IMG/VR virus record: IMGVR_UViG_3300042923_000762
Span: 1-63,480 of that record
DNA length: 63,480 nucleotides
Reading direction: 5' to 3' (one strand)
DNA from: a virus
The position numbers and the translations under genes were made by a program. This document shows, one piece after another, positions 53,123 to 60,548 of this stretch; position 1 is the first letter of the stretch; each line of letters opens with the position of its first letter. The notes under the pieces were generated by a model. That model was not told where the DNA came from, searched no databases, and saw nothing but the letters and a program-made list of their open reading frames with translations.

Positions 53123-54097
53123 ATGAGAATCATAAAACCCAGTGTTTCTGAAATTAGTGAAGCTGATCCATTAAAAAAGATTGAGATATGTGGCCGTATC
53201 TGCTATAAGTCGGAGGACAAGATAACAGAAGATTCCGCAACGGCATTCGTAAAAATGTTAGCCCAAAAATATCATTTCGCTATGACAGAGCATGCAACTC
53301 TGGCTTTAGTATTTCCCAATAGAAGTGATGCATTTGGCTTAGCTAGTGAAGTTAGGCTTTTAGGTCATGGCACATTTATCAATGTTACACGTAATCGTAT
53401 AGAAGATCGTATTATCCTTTCCGGTAATTTACGCGCATGGAGGGAACTGTTACAATTTTCTAGTCTACCTTCAAGCTACAAGCAAGCCATCCATCGTACA
53501 ATAGAATTTGATCATCCAGATGTAGCTATTTTATTGTTACCTTCAATACATGCAAACAACTCAGCTGCCTGGGGCAGAGCCTTTACACAAGAAGAGTTCC
53601 TTAATTCTATAGATAAGCTCAATGCAGAAGAGAAAGTAATGCATCTGTACTACACGGCACACTTTATTTGTGATCGTGGGGTTAGTCATGAATTAGTAAG
53701 GCATCGTCCTTGCAGTTTTGCCCAAGAAAGCACGCGCTATTGTAATTATGCCCAAAATAAATTCGGAGAAGAGCTTACTGTAATCGAACCCTTCTTCTTT
53801 GAAAAGGATTCTTGGGTTTACACTGAATGGTATACTCAGTGTGAATCTGCGGAAGAAACATATTTAGAAATGATTAAACAGGGGATTAAAGCCCAAGAAG
53901 CGCGTTCTATTTTACCTAACTCGTTAAAAACAGAAGTTGCTATGACTTGTTGTCTTGGTGAGTGGAATATTATCTTTAGTTTGCGCTTACCTAATACAGC
54001 TCATCCCCAGATGAGAGAAGTAATGACTCCTTGGTATCACTTAATGTTAGAAAAATCAGAAGTAACTAATGTGTTATACATTAATACGGATAAATAG
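53123..54097 (+). CDS. thyX: Flavin-dependent thymidylate synthase ThyX
   Basis: ATG at 53123 after AAGGAGGATATT. A 324-residue ThyX with the signature RHRPCSFAQESTRY near residue 200 (RHRxxSxxxxSxR). Other family features are TEHATLALVFPNRS at about 65 and LPNSLKTEVAMTCCLGEWN near 275. It makes dTMP from dUMP using FAD and a folate. It supports phage DNA synthesis, and links with the polymerase's UDG-like domain, which suggests care about dUMP in DNA. It is followed by a terminator. Confidence 0.93.
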   Translation: MRIIKPSVSEISEADPLKKIEICGRICYKSEDKITEDSATAFVKMLAQKYHFAMTEHATLALVFPNRSDAFGLASEVRLLGHGTFINVTRNRIEDRIILSGNLRAWRELLQFSSLPSSYKQAIHRTIEFDHPDVAILLLPSIHANNSAAWGRAFTQEEFLNSIDKLNAEEKVMHLYYTAHFICDRGVSHELVRHRPCSFAQESTRYCNYAQNKFGEELTVIEPFFFEKDSWVYTEWYTQCESAEETYLEMIKQGIKAQEARSILPNSLKTEVAMTCCLGEWNIIFSLRLPNTAHPQMREVMTPWYHLMLEKSEVTNVLYINTDK

Positions 54098-54114
54098 TAA
54101 TAATACCAAGATTT

Positions 54115-54146
54115 AGGGTCTGTACATTGTGCAGGCTCTTTTTCTT
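54115..54146 (+). terminator. Terminator after thyX
   Basis: GGGTCTGTAC and GTGCAGGCTC pair with G-U wobbles around ATT, followed by TTTTTC. It lies 18 bases after the thyX stop. Confidence 0.7.
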
Positions 54147-54165
54147 GTCTTTGAAGGGAGACAAT

Positions 54166-54429
54166 ATGGCTAAAGTAGTAGTGAGTTATAAAGTACCTGA
54201 TGGCGAATTTTGTACTGTAGTAACAGAAAGAGAAGGATTAACTCCAAGATATGACCATTGTCAATTCCGGTCATCATCCTATAGGGAGAAAGCAGATGAG
54301 CCATTGAAATGTCGTTGTAATTTATTTGGAAGAAGTTTAACCTTTGATGAAAGAGAGATACCCTATAAATGCCCTTCTTGTATATTCAATACGGAGCGTA
54401 ATAAGGATGTTTCTTCCTTCGCTATCTAA
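54166..54429 (+). CDS. Cys-containing hypothetical protein, 87 aa
   Basis: ATG at 54166 (MAKVVVSYKVPDGEFCTVVTER) after GAAGGGAGACAAT. It has Cys at residues 16, 34, 52, 54, and a C-terminal PYKCPSCIFNTE, giving one or two possible zinc sites. Otherwise unknown. It follows the thyX terminator, so may have its own weak promoter. It is next to the SpoIIID-like gene. Confidence 0.65.
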   Translation: MAKVVVSYKVPDGEFCTVVTEREGLTPRYDHCQFRSSSYREKADEPLKCRCNLFGRSLTFDEREIPYKCPSCIFNTERNKDVSSFAI

Positions 54430-54458
54430 GAGATGGGCGTAAGCTCGCCCGCGTGGGT
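54430..54458 (+). repeat. GAGATGGGC element, copy f
   Basis: GAGATGGGCG, TAAGCTCGCCCGCGTGGG. It lies in the 50 bases before the SpoIIID-like gene and can form GGGCG/CGCCC. As part of that gene's leader it could influence its translation. The strongest hairpin of the family. Confidence 0.6.
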
Positions 54459-54479
54459 TGTCCAGAAGGGGGTAAAACA

Positions 54480-54704
54480 ATGGACAAAGCAATTTACAGA
54501 CATTTCCAAGAACAAAGAATATTTACTCGTATACATGCAGAGGCTCTTTGGATAATCGACGAAAAATGTAGTATACGTAAGTGTGCTAAAGAATTCCTTA
54601 TGAGTAAATCACAAGTCCATAGAGATATGCATGCATTACGCCATATCAATGATGACTTATATGTTCAGGTTAAAAATATATTAAAAAGCCATAGCACGCG
54701 ATGA
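54480..54704 (+). CDS. SpoIIID-like HTH transcription factor, 74 aa
   Basis: ATG at 54480 (MDKAIYRHFQEQRIFTRIHAEA) follows GAAGGGGGTAAAACA; a GTG further up lacks a site. The core IIDEKCSIRKCAKEFLMSKSQ then VHRDMHALRHINDDLYVQV and KNILKSH aligns with SpoIIID of Bacillus and Clostridia (…TVRVIAKEFGVSKSTVHKDL, then …INPDLANEVKEIL). SpoIIID controls mother-cell gene expression in sporulation. A phage copy may hijack or block host sporulation. The fold and motif match is clear; the role is inference. Confidence 0.85.
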   Translation: MDKAIYRHFQEQRIFTRIHAEALWIIDEKCSIRKCAKEFLMSKSQVHRDMHALRHINDDLYVQVKNILKSHSTR

Positions 54705-54722
54705 CCGTTACTCTTAAGCTAC

Positions 54723-54751
54723 GTTAAAAATCTTTTTAATTAGGATATTAT
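54723..54751 (+). promoter_or_regulatory. CGTTAA-class promoter of the helicase operon
   Basis: CGTTAAAAAT (54722-54731), 17 bases between GTTAAA and TATTAT, then TATTATATTAATATA (54746-54760). Confidence 0.8.
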
Positions 54752-54782
54752 ATTAATATAAAACGAATTCAAGGAGGTTCTT

Positions 54783-55202
54783 ATGGAACAGGGATTTGCA
54801 TTTAGTTTCACACCAGAAGAGGAGTTAAAATATCCTATTAAACAGAATCCAAAACAACTGACGTTGGACTTAAGCGGGATGCTAGACTACACCCCTATAT
54901 CAAAAGGGCAAAGAGAAGCAATCGTCCTAATTGAAAAATATACCATGCATGTATTTATTGGGAGGGATGCAGCGGATGCTTCAGAATTTATTGGTGCCCA
55001 TATGGAGGAATCCATAGCGGCATCCAGAGCTAGAGGATATAATAGAAATTGTCGTTCATATCATTCTGATCATAACTATAGTGCTAGTGATGAAGATGAT
55101 TACTTTATATCTTGGCCAGATAATGATGACTGTAATGATAATCTTTGGGTTCCCGGATTTGGAATTCATTGTGCTAATGACATCAAATCAAATTGTTGGT
55201 AA
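54783..55202 (+). CDS. Hypothetical protein, 139 aa
   Basis: Begins MEQGFAFSFTPEEELKYPIK after AAGGAGGTTCTT. The middle has AIVLIEKYTMHVFIGRDAADA, then a His/Ser/Asp/Asn-rich segment (SYHSDHNYSASDEDDYFI) and a Cys-containing C-terminus. No family recognised. It opens the helicase operon and may be an accessory of replication. Confidence 0.6.
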   Translation: MEQGFAFSFTPEEELKYPIKQNPKQLTLDLSGMLDYTPISKGQREAIVLIEKYTMHVFIGRDAADASEFIGAHMEESIAASRARGYNRNCRSYHSDHNYSASDEDDYFISWPDNDDCNDNLWVPGFGIHCANDIKSNCW

Positions 55203-55213
55203 GGAGGTACAAA

Positions 55214-56641
55214 ATGAGTAAGATAGAAGAAGTATATGAACAATTAAGGCCCTATCAAATTCAAGGCAATATAGTCATGGAAGGAAGATTAGATAATCTA
55301 AACTTTGACGATATGGGTCTCGGCAAAACATTAACTACTTTGATTACTGTATTAAGAAAGAACCCCGATCTAATAGATCATCCAGGGCAAATACCCCCAG
55401 TACTAATTGCATGTCCTACTAATGCATTATATGTTTGGGAGGATGAAATTAGAAAGTGGTTTGATATGAATTCAATAATATACGCAGGAACTCCTGCAGC
55501 GAGACAAAAAAAGATGCTACCATTAATTCCTAGATATCCATTCGTAATAACTACGTATGGTATGTTGGAAGAACTCGGGAAATATAAATGGACGGCATTA
55601 ATCGCGGACGAAATACATGTCTCCGGTTTATTGAATCATAAAACAAAAACCTATAAAACCGTTCAAACGCTATCAAAAAATATTGGGCATCTTTACCTAT
55701 TAACTGGTACGCCCATACGTCAAGGCGTTATCGACTTATATGCTCCTCTGCATTTAGTGAACCCAGAAGAATTTCCTAATTATTGGCAATTCGTAGGAAA
55801 ACATTGCATTACTATTGATACTCCTTTTGGTAAGCAGATACAACGCAATCCTAAAGATATTGATGCCTTTAGAAAGATACTTGACAAGTATATGATTCGC
55901 CGCTTAAAAAGCGAAGTATTAAAAGACTTGCCGGGTAAACAAAGACAGCCTATTACTCTTCAAATGACACCTCTCCAGGAGAAAGTATATAAGAGTATAA
56001 TTGAGGACTTCATGTTTGTAGATGAAGATAATGCCATCGTGGCACAAAATGCAATGTCTGCTATTTTACGCATTAGGCAGTTATTATGTTCTCCTAGATT
56101 ATTAGGTTTGGATGATGACGGAGCTGCATTAAATTACATTCGAGAAACTGGCGTACCATTATTGGAGGCAGGTAAACCGTTTGTAATATTTACTCCATTC
56201 CGCCAAGCATTACCTATTATTAAAGATGTTATTAAGGAGATGAATGGAGCAACACATGTATATGTACTTGAGGGAGGAATGTCTCCTGCTGGATTTGCTA
56301 ATCAATGGCAAGGCTTCCAGAATGATAAGGCCGGAATGAAAGTACTTATCTGTGTTATTAAGTCTGGGGCATCATTTCATGCTACAGCGGCAGATGTATG
56401 TTTCTTTCTCGGATATGAATGGGACTTCAATTTCAATGCACAAGCAGAAGATAGACTTTGTCGTTTAGGACAGAAAAATTTTGTTACTTGTTATTATCCC
56501 CTGCATAAAGACAATGTTGTGGATGATAATGTAAGACAGAAGCTTAACGACAAGCAAACAGCTTCTACTTGGGTCATTGGAACGGAGCAACAATATAAAT
56601 CATTATTACAAGCTGTTAAGCTAGGAGGGAGAAAGATATGA
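55214..56641 (+). CDS. SNF2-type DEAD-box-like helicase
   Basis: ATG at 55214 (MSKIEEVYEQLRPYQIQGNI) after AAGGAGGTACAAA. 475 residues. Motif I is DDMGLGKTLTTLITV (about 34); motif II is IADEIH, in place of DEAH; motif III is LLTGTP; and motif VI reads QAEDRLCRLGQ, all typical of SNF2 phage helicases (Walker A, DExH, TGTP, QAxDRxxRxGQ). It likely remodels DNA-protein complexes or branched DNA. It lies upstream of nuclease and recombinase genes and so fits a recombination-repair role. Confidence 0.92.
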   Translation: MSKIEEVYEQLRPYQIQGNIVMEGRLDNLNFDDMGLGKTLTTLITVLRKNPDLIDHPGQIPPVLIACPTNALYVWEDEIRKWFDMNSIIYAGTPAARQKKMLPLIPRYPFVITTYGMLEELGKYKWTALIADEIHVSGLLNHKTKTYKTVQTLSKNIGHLYLLTGTPIRQGVIDLYAPLHLVNPEEFPNYWQFVGKHCITIDTPFGKQIQRNPKDIDAFRKILDKYMIRRLKSEVLKDLPGKQRQPITLQMTPLQEKVYKSIIEDFMFVDEDNAIVAQNAMSAILRIRQLLCSPRLLGLDDDGAALNYIRETGVPLLEAGKPFVIFTPFRQALPIIKDVIKEMNGATHVYVLEGGMSPAGFANQWQGFQNDKAGMKVLICVIKSGASFHATAADVCFFLGYEWDFNFNAQAEDRLCRLGQKNFVTCYYPLHKDNVVDDNVRQKLNDKQTASTWVIGTEQQYKSLLQAVKLGGRKI

Positions 56642-56787
56642 TAGAAAGAGCTAGAGAATTTTTAGTTACTGGGTGGTATTTATTTTTAGGTATTGTCATT
56701 TGGGGTTTTTGCTTGGCAGCTATAACCATAATAATAGTTGCCACAGTAGCAGCCATCAAATCTCTACGAGAAGGAGGTAAAAAGTAG
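56638..56787 (+). CDS. Small membrane protein, 49 aa
   Basis: An unlisted gene: MIERAREFLVTGWYLFLGIV, then WGFCLAAITIIIVATVAAIK, ending in KSLREGGKK. Two nearly joined hydrophobic stretches make one or two membrane helices. It is coupled to the helicase gene by ATGA overlap and to the next by TAGTG. Function unknown; could be a holin-like or membrane-tethering peptide. Confidence 0.65.
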   Translation: MIERAREFLVTGWYLFLGIVIWGFCLAAITIIIVATVAAIKSLREGGKK

Positions 56788-57074
56788 TGGAAAGAGATCC
56801 TCTTTGGGATGGGTTAAAAGAATTAGGTAAAAAGACACATGATGAAAGGGTAGCTAAAACACCAGACAGAATAAATTATGCTATTCAACAGTTTGAAGCT
56901 AATGGGATTGAGTATATTTTATTGAATGCCGCAACAGGGCATTTTCACTGCTGGAGTAGAGGTGATGGAAAACTTTTTCAGTTTTATGCAGGTACAGGTA
57001 AAATTATGGGGAATGAAGCCCAGAGAGGTATTCACTCCCTAATAAAGTTATTGACGGCTAAAGCTAAAAATTAA
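56787..57074 (+). CDS. VRR-NUC/DUF-like small protein, 95 aa
   Basis: GTG start after GAAGGAGGTAAAAAG. The sequence has HDERVAKTPDRINYAIQQFE, then NGIEYILLNAATGHFHCWSR, GKLFQFYAGTGKIMG, and HSLIKLLTAK. The IEYILLNAATGHFHCW and LFQFYAGTGKI parts give a beta-hairpin pattern found in phage small conserved proteins near Sak4/PDDEXK modules. Exact family is unclear. Probably a DNA-metabolism accessory. Confidence 0.6.
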   Translation: MERDPLWDGLKELGKKTHDERVAKTPDRINYAIQQFEANGIEYILLNAATGHFHCWSRGDGKLFQFYAGTGKIMGNEAQRGIHSLIKLLTAKAKN

Positions 57075-57091
57075 ATGGAAGATTTTGACAC

Positions 57092-57120
57092 GTTAATAAT
57101 CTATAATTTTTTAATATTAT
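57092..57120 (+). promoter_or_regulatory. CGTTAA-class promoter of the nuclease operon
   Basis: CGTTAATAAT (57091-57100), 17 bases between GTTAAT and TATTAT, then TATTATAATATTATAG (57115-57130). A hairpin ATTATAGA/TCTATAAT (57124-57146) follows in the leader. Confidence 0.8.
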
Positions 57121-57123
57121 AAT

Positions 57124-57146
57124 ATTATAGATGTCAAGTCTATAAT
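57124..57146 (+). promoter_or_regulatory. 5'-leader hairpin of the nuclease operon
   Basis: ATTATAGA (57124-57131), loop TGTCAAG, TCTATAAT (57139-57146). Perfect 8-bp stem next to the transcript start. Confidence 0.55.
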
Positions 57147-57169
57147 AATATTATAGGGAGGCATAACCA

Positions 57170-58540
57170 ATGTCGCAAGAAGCAGATTTAGGGTTACGTA
57201 GTAAGTTCACTGTCAGAACTTCTGACAGGCGCGTCTTTCGTCGATGTCCAAGAAAATGGGCTTTTCAATCATCGATGAAGGGCAATTGGAAAAGCATGGG
57301 TACAGAACAGAATTTGAATTTCTGGTTTGGCTCAGCAATCCATTTTGCAATGGAAGATTATCACGGATGGAATCGATTCAAAGATCCCCGTAGAGCATTC
57401 CATGCATACTATAATGCATTTCCTTCAGAAGAATTACCTGGAGGGGCCCCCGGTGTGTATGAATTAGGTATGTCAATGCTTAGTTACTATTTGACATGGT
57501 ATCCTAAGCACAATGATGTAGCTGGCTTTGAAACTGTTTGGTTTGATAAGGATAGAAATCCTGTCGCACCATTTAGTGAGGGAGCAGAACCTGGAGTAGA
57601 ACAGTCATTTTACATTCCGCTTAATGTATGGGTAGCAACAACTATCGATACAGATGAGATTGTTGAGACCTATTGGGATAAAGAGAGTCTTCCTTGGACA
57701 GAGGATCCCGACGGAGAAGTTATTGTACAGGGTAAGCGTTGTCGCGTCATTCCTATCATGTATCATGGTACTATGGACCGTATTGTCATAGATAAGTATG
57801 GTCGTTGGTGGATTCTCGATTATAAGACGGCTAAGGGAGCAGATACAAATAAGCTTGACACTGATGATCAGATCAGTGCTTATTTATGGGCTGCCGCTCA
57901 ATGGTTTGGTCATGAGTTTTATGGCTTCATCTATCTGCAGTTAACTAAGGATATGGTACAAGAGCCTAAGAGATTGAAGGATATGTCCTTGAGTGTAGAT
58001 AAGAAACAGAAAACTACATACAGTCTCTTAAAGCAGGAGATCATTAAGGATTATGGCAGGGTAAATGCTGCGCCTGACAAACTTATTCAGTTCTTAAATC
58101 ATATGGCTGAACAAGAGGCACCAGAGGGTGATAGATTTATCCGTTGGGATTTCGTAAAAAGAAATAGACAACAGATTGATGCTACCTATAGACACATCTT
58201 AGGGGAGTTATCTATCATGCTTTTACCTAATTTGTATGCCTATCCTACACCTAACAGAGATTGTATCTGGGAGTGTTCTATCAGGGACATTTGTATTGCT
58301 CAGGATAAGGGAGATCAGGAAACAATTGATCTGGCTATGTCACATTATGAAAAGAGACCGCATACGGAAGATGGTAATATTGAACCTTGGAGAGAAAATC
58401 TTCATTATCCGGAGTCAGAGGATGATCTTATCCCGCTAGAAGATATACTAATGTTAGATCAGTGTATGCGTATTGAGTTAGAGAGTAGTACAGAAGATAC
58501 TTCGGGATTTAAGTTCTTATATGGGGAGGATGAAGAATAA
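57170..58540 (+). CDS. PD-(D/E)XK nuclease, RecB/Cas4-like
   Basis: A 456-residue nuclease. N-terminal RRCPRKWAFQSS and GSAIHFAMEDY resemble the start of RecB-type PDDEXK_1 proteins; the core has YHGTMDRIVIDKYGRWWILDYKT with the D-x-n-DYK motif (about 205-222) and QISAYLWAAAQ. The C-terminus has DCIWECSIRDICIAQ, which together with the N-terminal Cys could bind an Fe-S cluster (Cas4/AddB-like). It works with the Sak4-like ATPase and DUF669 protein in phage recombination. It overlaps the next gene by one base. Confidence 0.92.
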   Translation: MSQEADLGLRSKFTVRTSDRRVFRRCPRKWAFQSSMKGNWKSMGTEQNLNFWFGSAIHFAMEDYHGWNRFKDPRRAFHAYYNAFPSEELPGGAPGVYELGMSMLSYYLTWYPKHNDVAGFETVWFDKDRNPVAPFSEGAEPGVEQSFYIPLNVWVATTIDTDEIVETYWDKESLPWTEDPDGEVIVQGKRCRVIPIMYHGTMDRIVIDKYGRWWILDYKTAKGADTNKLDTDDQISAYLWAAAQWFGHEFYGFIYLQLTKDMVQEPKRLKDMSLSVDKKQKTTYSLLKQEIIKDYGRVNAAPDKLIQFLNHMAEQEAPEGDRFIRWDFVKRNRQQIDATYRHILGELSIMLLPNLYAYPTPNRDCIWECSIRDICIAQDKGDQETIDLAMSHYEKRPHTEDGNIEPWRENLHYPESEDDLIPLEDILMLDQCMRIELESSTEDTSGFKFLYGEDEE

Positions 58541-58935
58541 TGAATGGACAATCAGTTAAAAAACATTCCAAAGAGGCGCATGAGGCTCCTATGAATAATC
58601 GTTCATCAAAAGAGCCTATTCGTTATGATTACAAAAAGATGTATATGGATCTTCTAGTTAAGCATAATGGTATGGTAACAGAGCACAATCAGCTGGTTGA
58701 TAAGACACATGGCTTGATGAGTTTCATCATCCTGCAATGTGGTGTATTACATGCTGCGATTACAGGTCAACCTGATGGTGATCCTTTGGAACCTATTTCC
58801 AAGATCATTGTTGATGAGGGAAATACTGATTTAGTATTCATGCTTAACGGACTTATCACGTTTGTAAACAAGATTAAAGAAACTGGCGATGTTAAACTTG
58901 CTCAGGCTGAGTGGGAAAAATACATTGCACAATAA
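58540..58935 (+). CDS. Hypothetical recombination-module protein, 131 aa
   Basis: Begins MNGQSVKKHSKEAHEAPMNN and is coupled to the nuclease by a TAATG overlap. It is helical in the second half (DLLVKHNGMVTEHNQLVDKT, LMSFIILQCGVLHAAI), with a final helix EWEKYI. It lies between nuclease and Sak4-like ATPase genes and is a likely accessory. No family recognised. Confidence 0.65.
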   Translation: MNGQSVKKHSKEAHEAPMNNRSSKEPIRYDYKKMYMDLLVKHNGMVTEHNQLVDKTHGLMSFIILQCGVLHAAITGQPDGDPLEPISKIIVDEGNTDLVFMLNGLITFVNKIKETGDVKLAQAEWEKYIAQ

Positions 58936-58947
58936 GGAGGAGTAATT

Positions 58948-60003
58948 ATGGCAAGTATTTCAGGAGCACCCATCCAGGGTGGTACAGCACAGACACAACA
59001 AATGGTAGCAGCTGAAGTAAAGAAGGCAGAACAAATAGTGAATGGAACTATTCCTGTTCCCGTAGCTACACCAGAGACAATTGATCCTTCTTTATTAACC
59101 CCAAGACCGGACGCTAATCAGCCCTTTATTGCGAGAGACCTTGAATTTGCTACTGACTGGTTATCAATGTTAATTTATGGTGACTTCGGTGTAGGTAAAA
59201 CTTATCTCGCAGGTTCCTCCGTATTTGTTGAGGACTATACTGATATACTCTATGTAGCTTTAGAGGGTGGTGAAAAAGGACTCAAGCAGCTCGTTAAAGA
59301 TGGCCGTGCTCGTGGTATTGATGTCTTATCCAAGATATTAGTTATCCCAGTACAAACATTTAAGCAGTATGGTAATATCTACGAATTCTTAAAACTTCAC
59401 GTTAAGTTCCGTGATTCTGGTGATGTGCTTAATCTTCGTAGACTTGAGGCTCAGATTAAGGGCTACGCACCAGAAGTGTGTAAAGATGATAATCTTTTAG
59501 CACAAGTTATTCCGCGCCCTAAAATGCTTCGGACAGTAATCACTGACTCTTTAACAGAGGCTCAGAAGTATTGTATGTATCAGCTTCTTGGTATTGATCC
59601 TTTGAAACAGCGTATCGATGCTGAACCTGATCAGGCTCAATATGCTGACTGGGGACGTTCACGAGAGATGATCCAGTTCTTGGTAAGAAGATTGCGTGAT
59701 CTACCCATCAACAGTATTTTCATCTGTGGACAAGATACAGATCAAGATGCCGCTAAGAAATGGTTTTATACTCCATTACTTCCTGGTAAATTAGCTGGAG
59801 ATGTTCGTGGCTTAGTTGACTGTGTAGGTTATCTCATTAATGCTCCACAGGACGGCGGCACATTGGCCAGAAAGCTTTATATGGTTGGCGGTTGGTATGG
59901 AAATGCTAACATTGCCGCTAAGCATAGATTCGGTAATAATTTGAAGGGACCTGCAATTGATAATCCCTCCATGCAAGCGATCTATGATTTGGACAATAAA
60001 TAA
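58948..60003 (+). CDS. Sak4-like RecA-fold ATPase (AAA_24)
   Basis: ATG at 58948 after AAGGAGGAGTAATT. 351 residues. Walker A is IYGDFGVGKTYLA (about 76), Walker B-like is TVITDSLTEAQKYC, and YVALEGGEKGLKQL is the loop found in phage single-strand annealing proteins of the Sak4/UvsX-like AAA_24 group. It would anneal or pair DNA strands with the DUF669 SSB-like protein encoded downstream and the PDDEXK nuclease upstream. The rest is typical beta/alpha RecA fold. Confidence 0.9.
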   Translation: MASISGAPIQGGTAQTQQMVAAEVKKAEQIVNGTIPVPVATPETIDPSLLTPRPDANQPFIARDLEFATDWLSMLIYGDFGVGKTYLAGSSVFVEDYTDILYVALEGGEKGLKQLVKDGRARGIDVLSKILVIPVQTFKQYGNIYEFLKLHVKFRDSGDVLNLRRLEAQIKGYAPEVCKDDNLLAQVIPRPKMLRTVITDSLTEAQKYCMYQLLGIDPLKQRIDAEPDQAQYADWGRSREMIQFLVRRLRDLPINSIFICGQDTDQDAAKKWFYTPLLPGKLAGDVRGLVDCVGYLINAPQDGGTLARKLYMVGGWYGNANIAAKHRFGNNLKGPAIDNPSMQAIYDLDNK

Positions 60004-60031
60004 ATTGAAAAAGAAAAAAGCATCCTAACTC

Positions 60032-60060
60032 GTTAAAAATCTTAGATTTTTTAATATTAT
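60032..60060 (+). promoter_or_regulatory. CGTTAA-class promoter of the DUF669 / deazaguanine operon
   Basis: CGTTAAAAAT (60031-60040), 17 bases between GTTAAA and TATTAT, then TATTATATTATTATAAGATA (60055-60074). Followed by a long structured leader (60103-60324). Confidence 0.8.
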
Positions 60061-60102
60061 ATTATTATAAGATAGAAAATCAAAAAGCTATTTTATTTCC
60101 TG

Positions 60103-60324
60103 GTAGTGGTTTGGCACAGATAAAAATGAGGAATGTAACAAAGTGTCTAAGAGACAGAATCATTCCACTACACAAATGGAGCTCCTTTTTAAATATGTTT
60201 TGGTTGATTGGATGTGCTAAGCACCAATAGCTGAGTGATGATCAGCTATTGTAAGCACGCAAGATGTATCTCAATTCCCCTCCCCTGAAAAGAGATATGT
60301 CTTACGTGCTTACAATTACTGATC
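60103..60324 (+). ncRNA. Structured leader with mutually exclusive hairpins
   Basis: First part: GTAGTGG (60103-60109) can pair with CCACTAC (60165-60171), enclosing GGAATG/CATTCC (60130-60135/60161-60166) and TGTCT/AGACA (60144-60148/60152-60156). Second part: hairpin A CAATAGCTGA/TCAGCTATTG (60225-60234/60242-60251) competes with hairpin B, where GATCAG-CT-ATTGTAAGCACG (60240-60259) pairs with CGTGCTTACAAT-TA-CTGATC (60305-60324). They share the same bases, a design found in attenuators and riboswitches. It lies in the leader of the DUF669 operon, upstream of the DNA-modification genes. Confidence 0.65.
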
Positions 60325-60548
60325 ATTTTAATGTAATATGCGTACGGGACACTCATTGGAACCCGTTCGATGGCGAGACGCTCCAGGTTCTCCTGAGTAA
60401 CAATTGCTTGACGGAGATTTATGTTAGGACTGGTGCATTAAAAATCAGTAATAAATGCGGTAAAATATGCGGGTGGATGGTCAGAGTTAACCGCACTGAT
60501 CGGTCGGGCGAAGGATGGTGTAGGAGGCTAATTTATGTCAAGTTTTAA
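60297..60548 (+). CDS. Possible small protein, 83 aa
   Basis: ATG at 60297 (MSYVLTITDHFNVICVRDTHWN) with a weak site (AAAGAGAT) runs to 60548 and overlaps the start of the DUF669 gene by 14 bases. The start lies in the loop of the hairpin B structure, so translation could be controlled by it. The sequence has a moderate protein-like composition with four Cys and Trp residues. It may be real or a chance frame. No family recognised. Confidence 0.4.
   Translation: MSYVLTITDHFNVICVRDTHWNPFDGETLQVLLSNNCLTEIYVRTGALKISNKCGKICGWMVRVNRTDRSGEGWCRRLIYVKF

Noticed and set aside
53941-53975. CTCGTTAAAAAC in thyX, like the -35 of the CGTTAA promoters
   Set aside because: No TATTAT or TATAAT lies 17 bases after it, and it is in the middle of a coding region.
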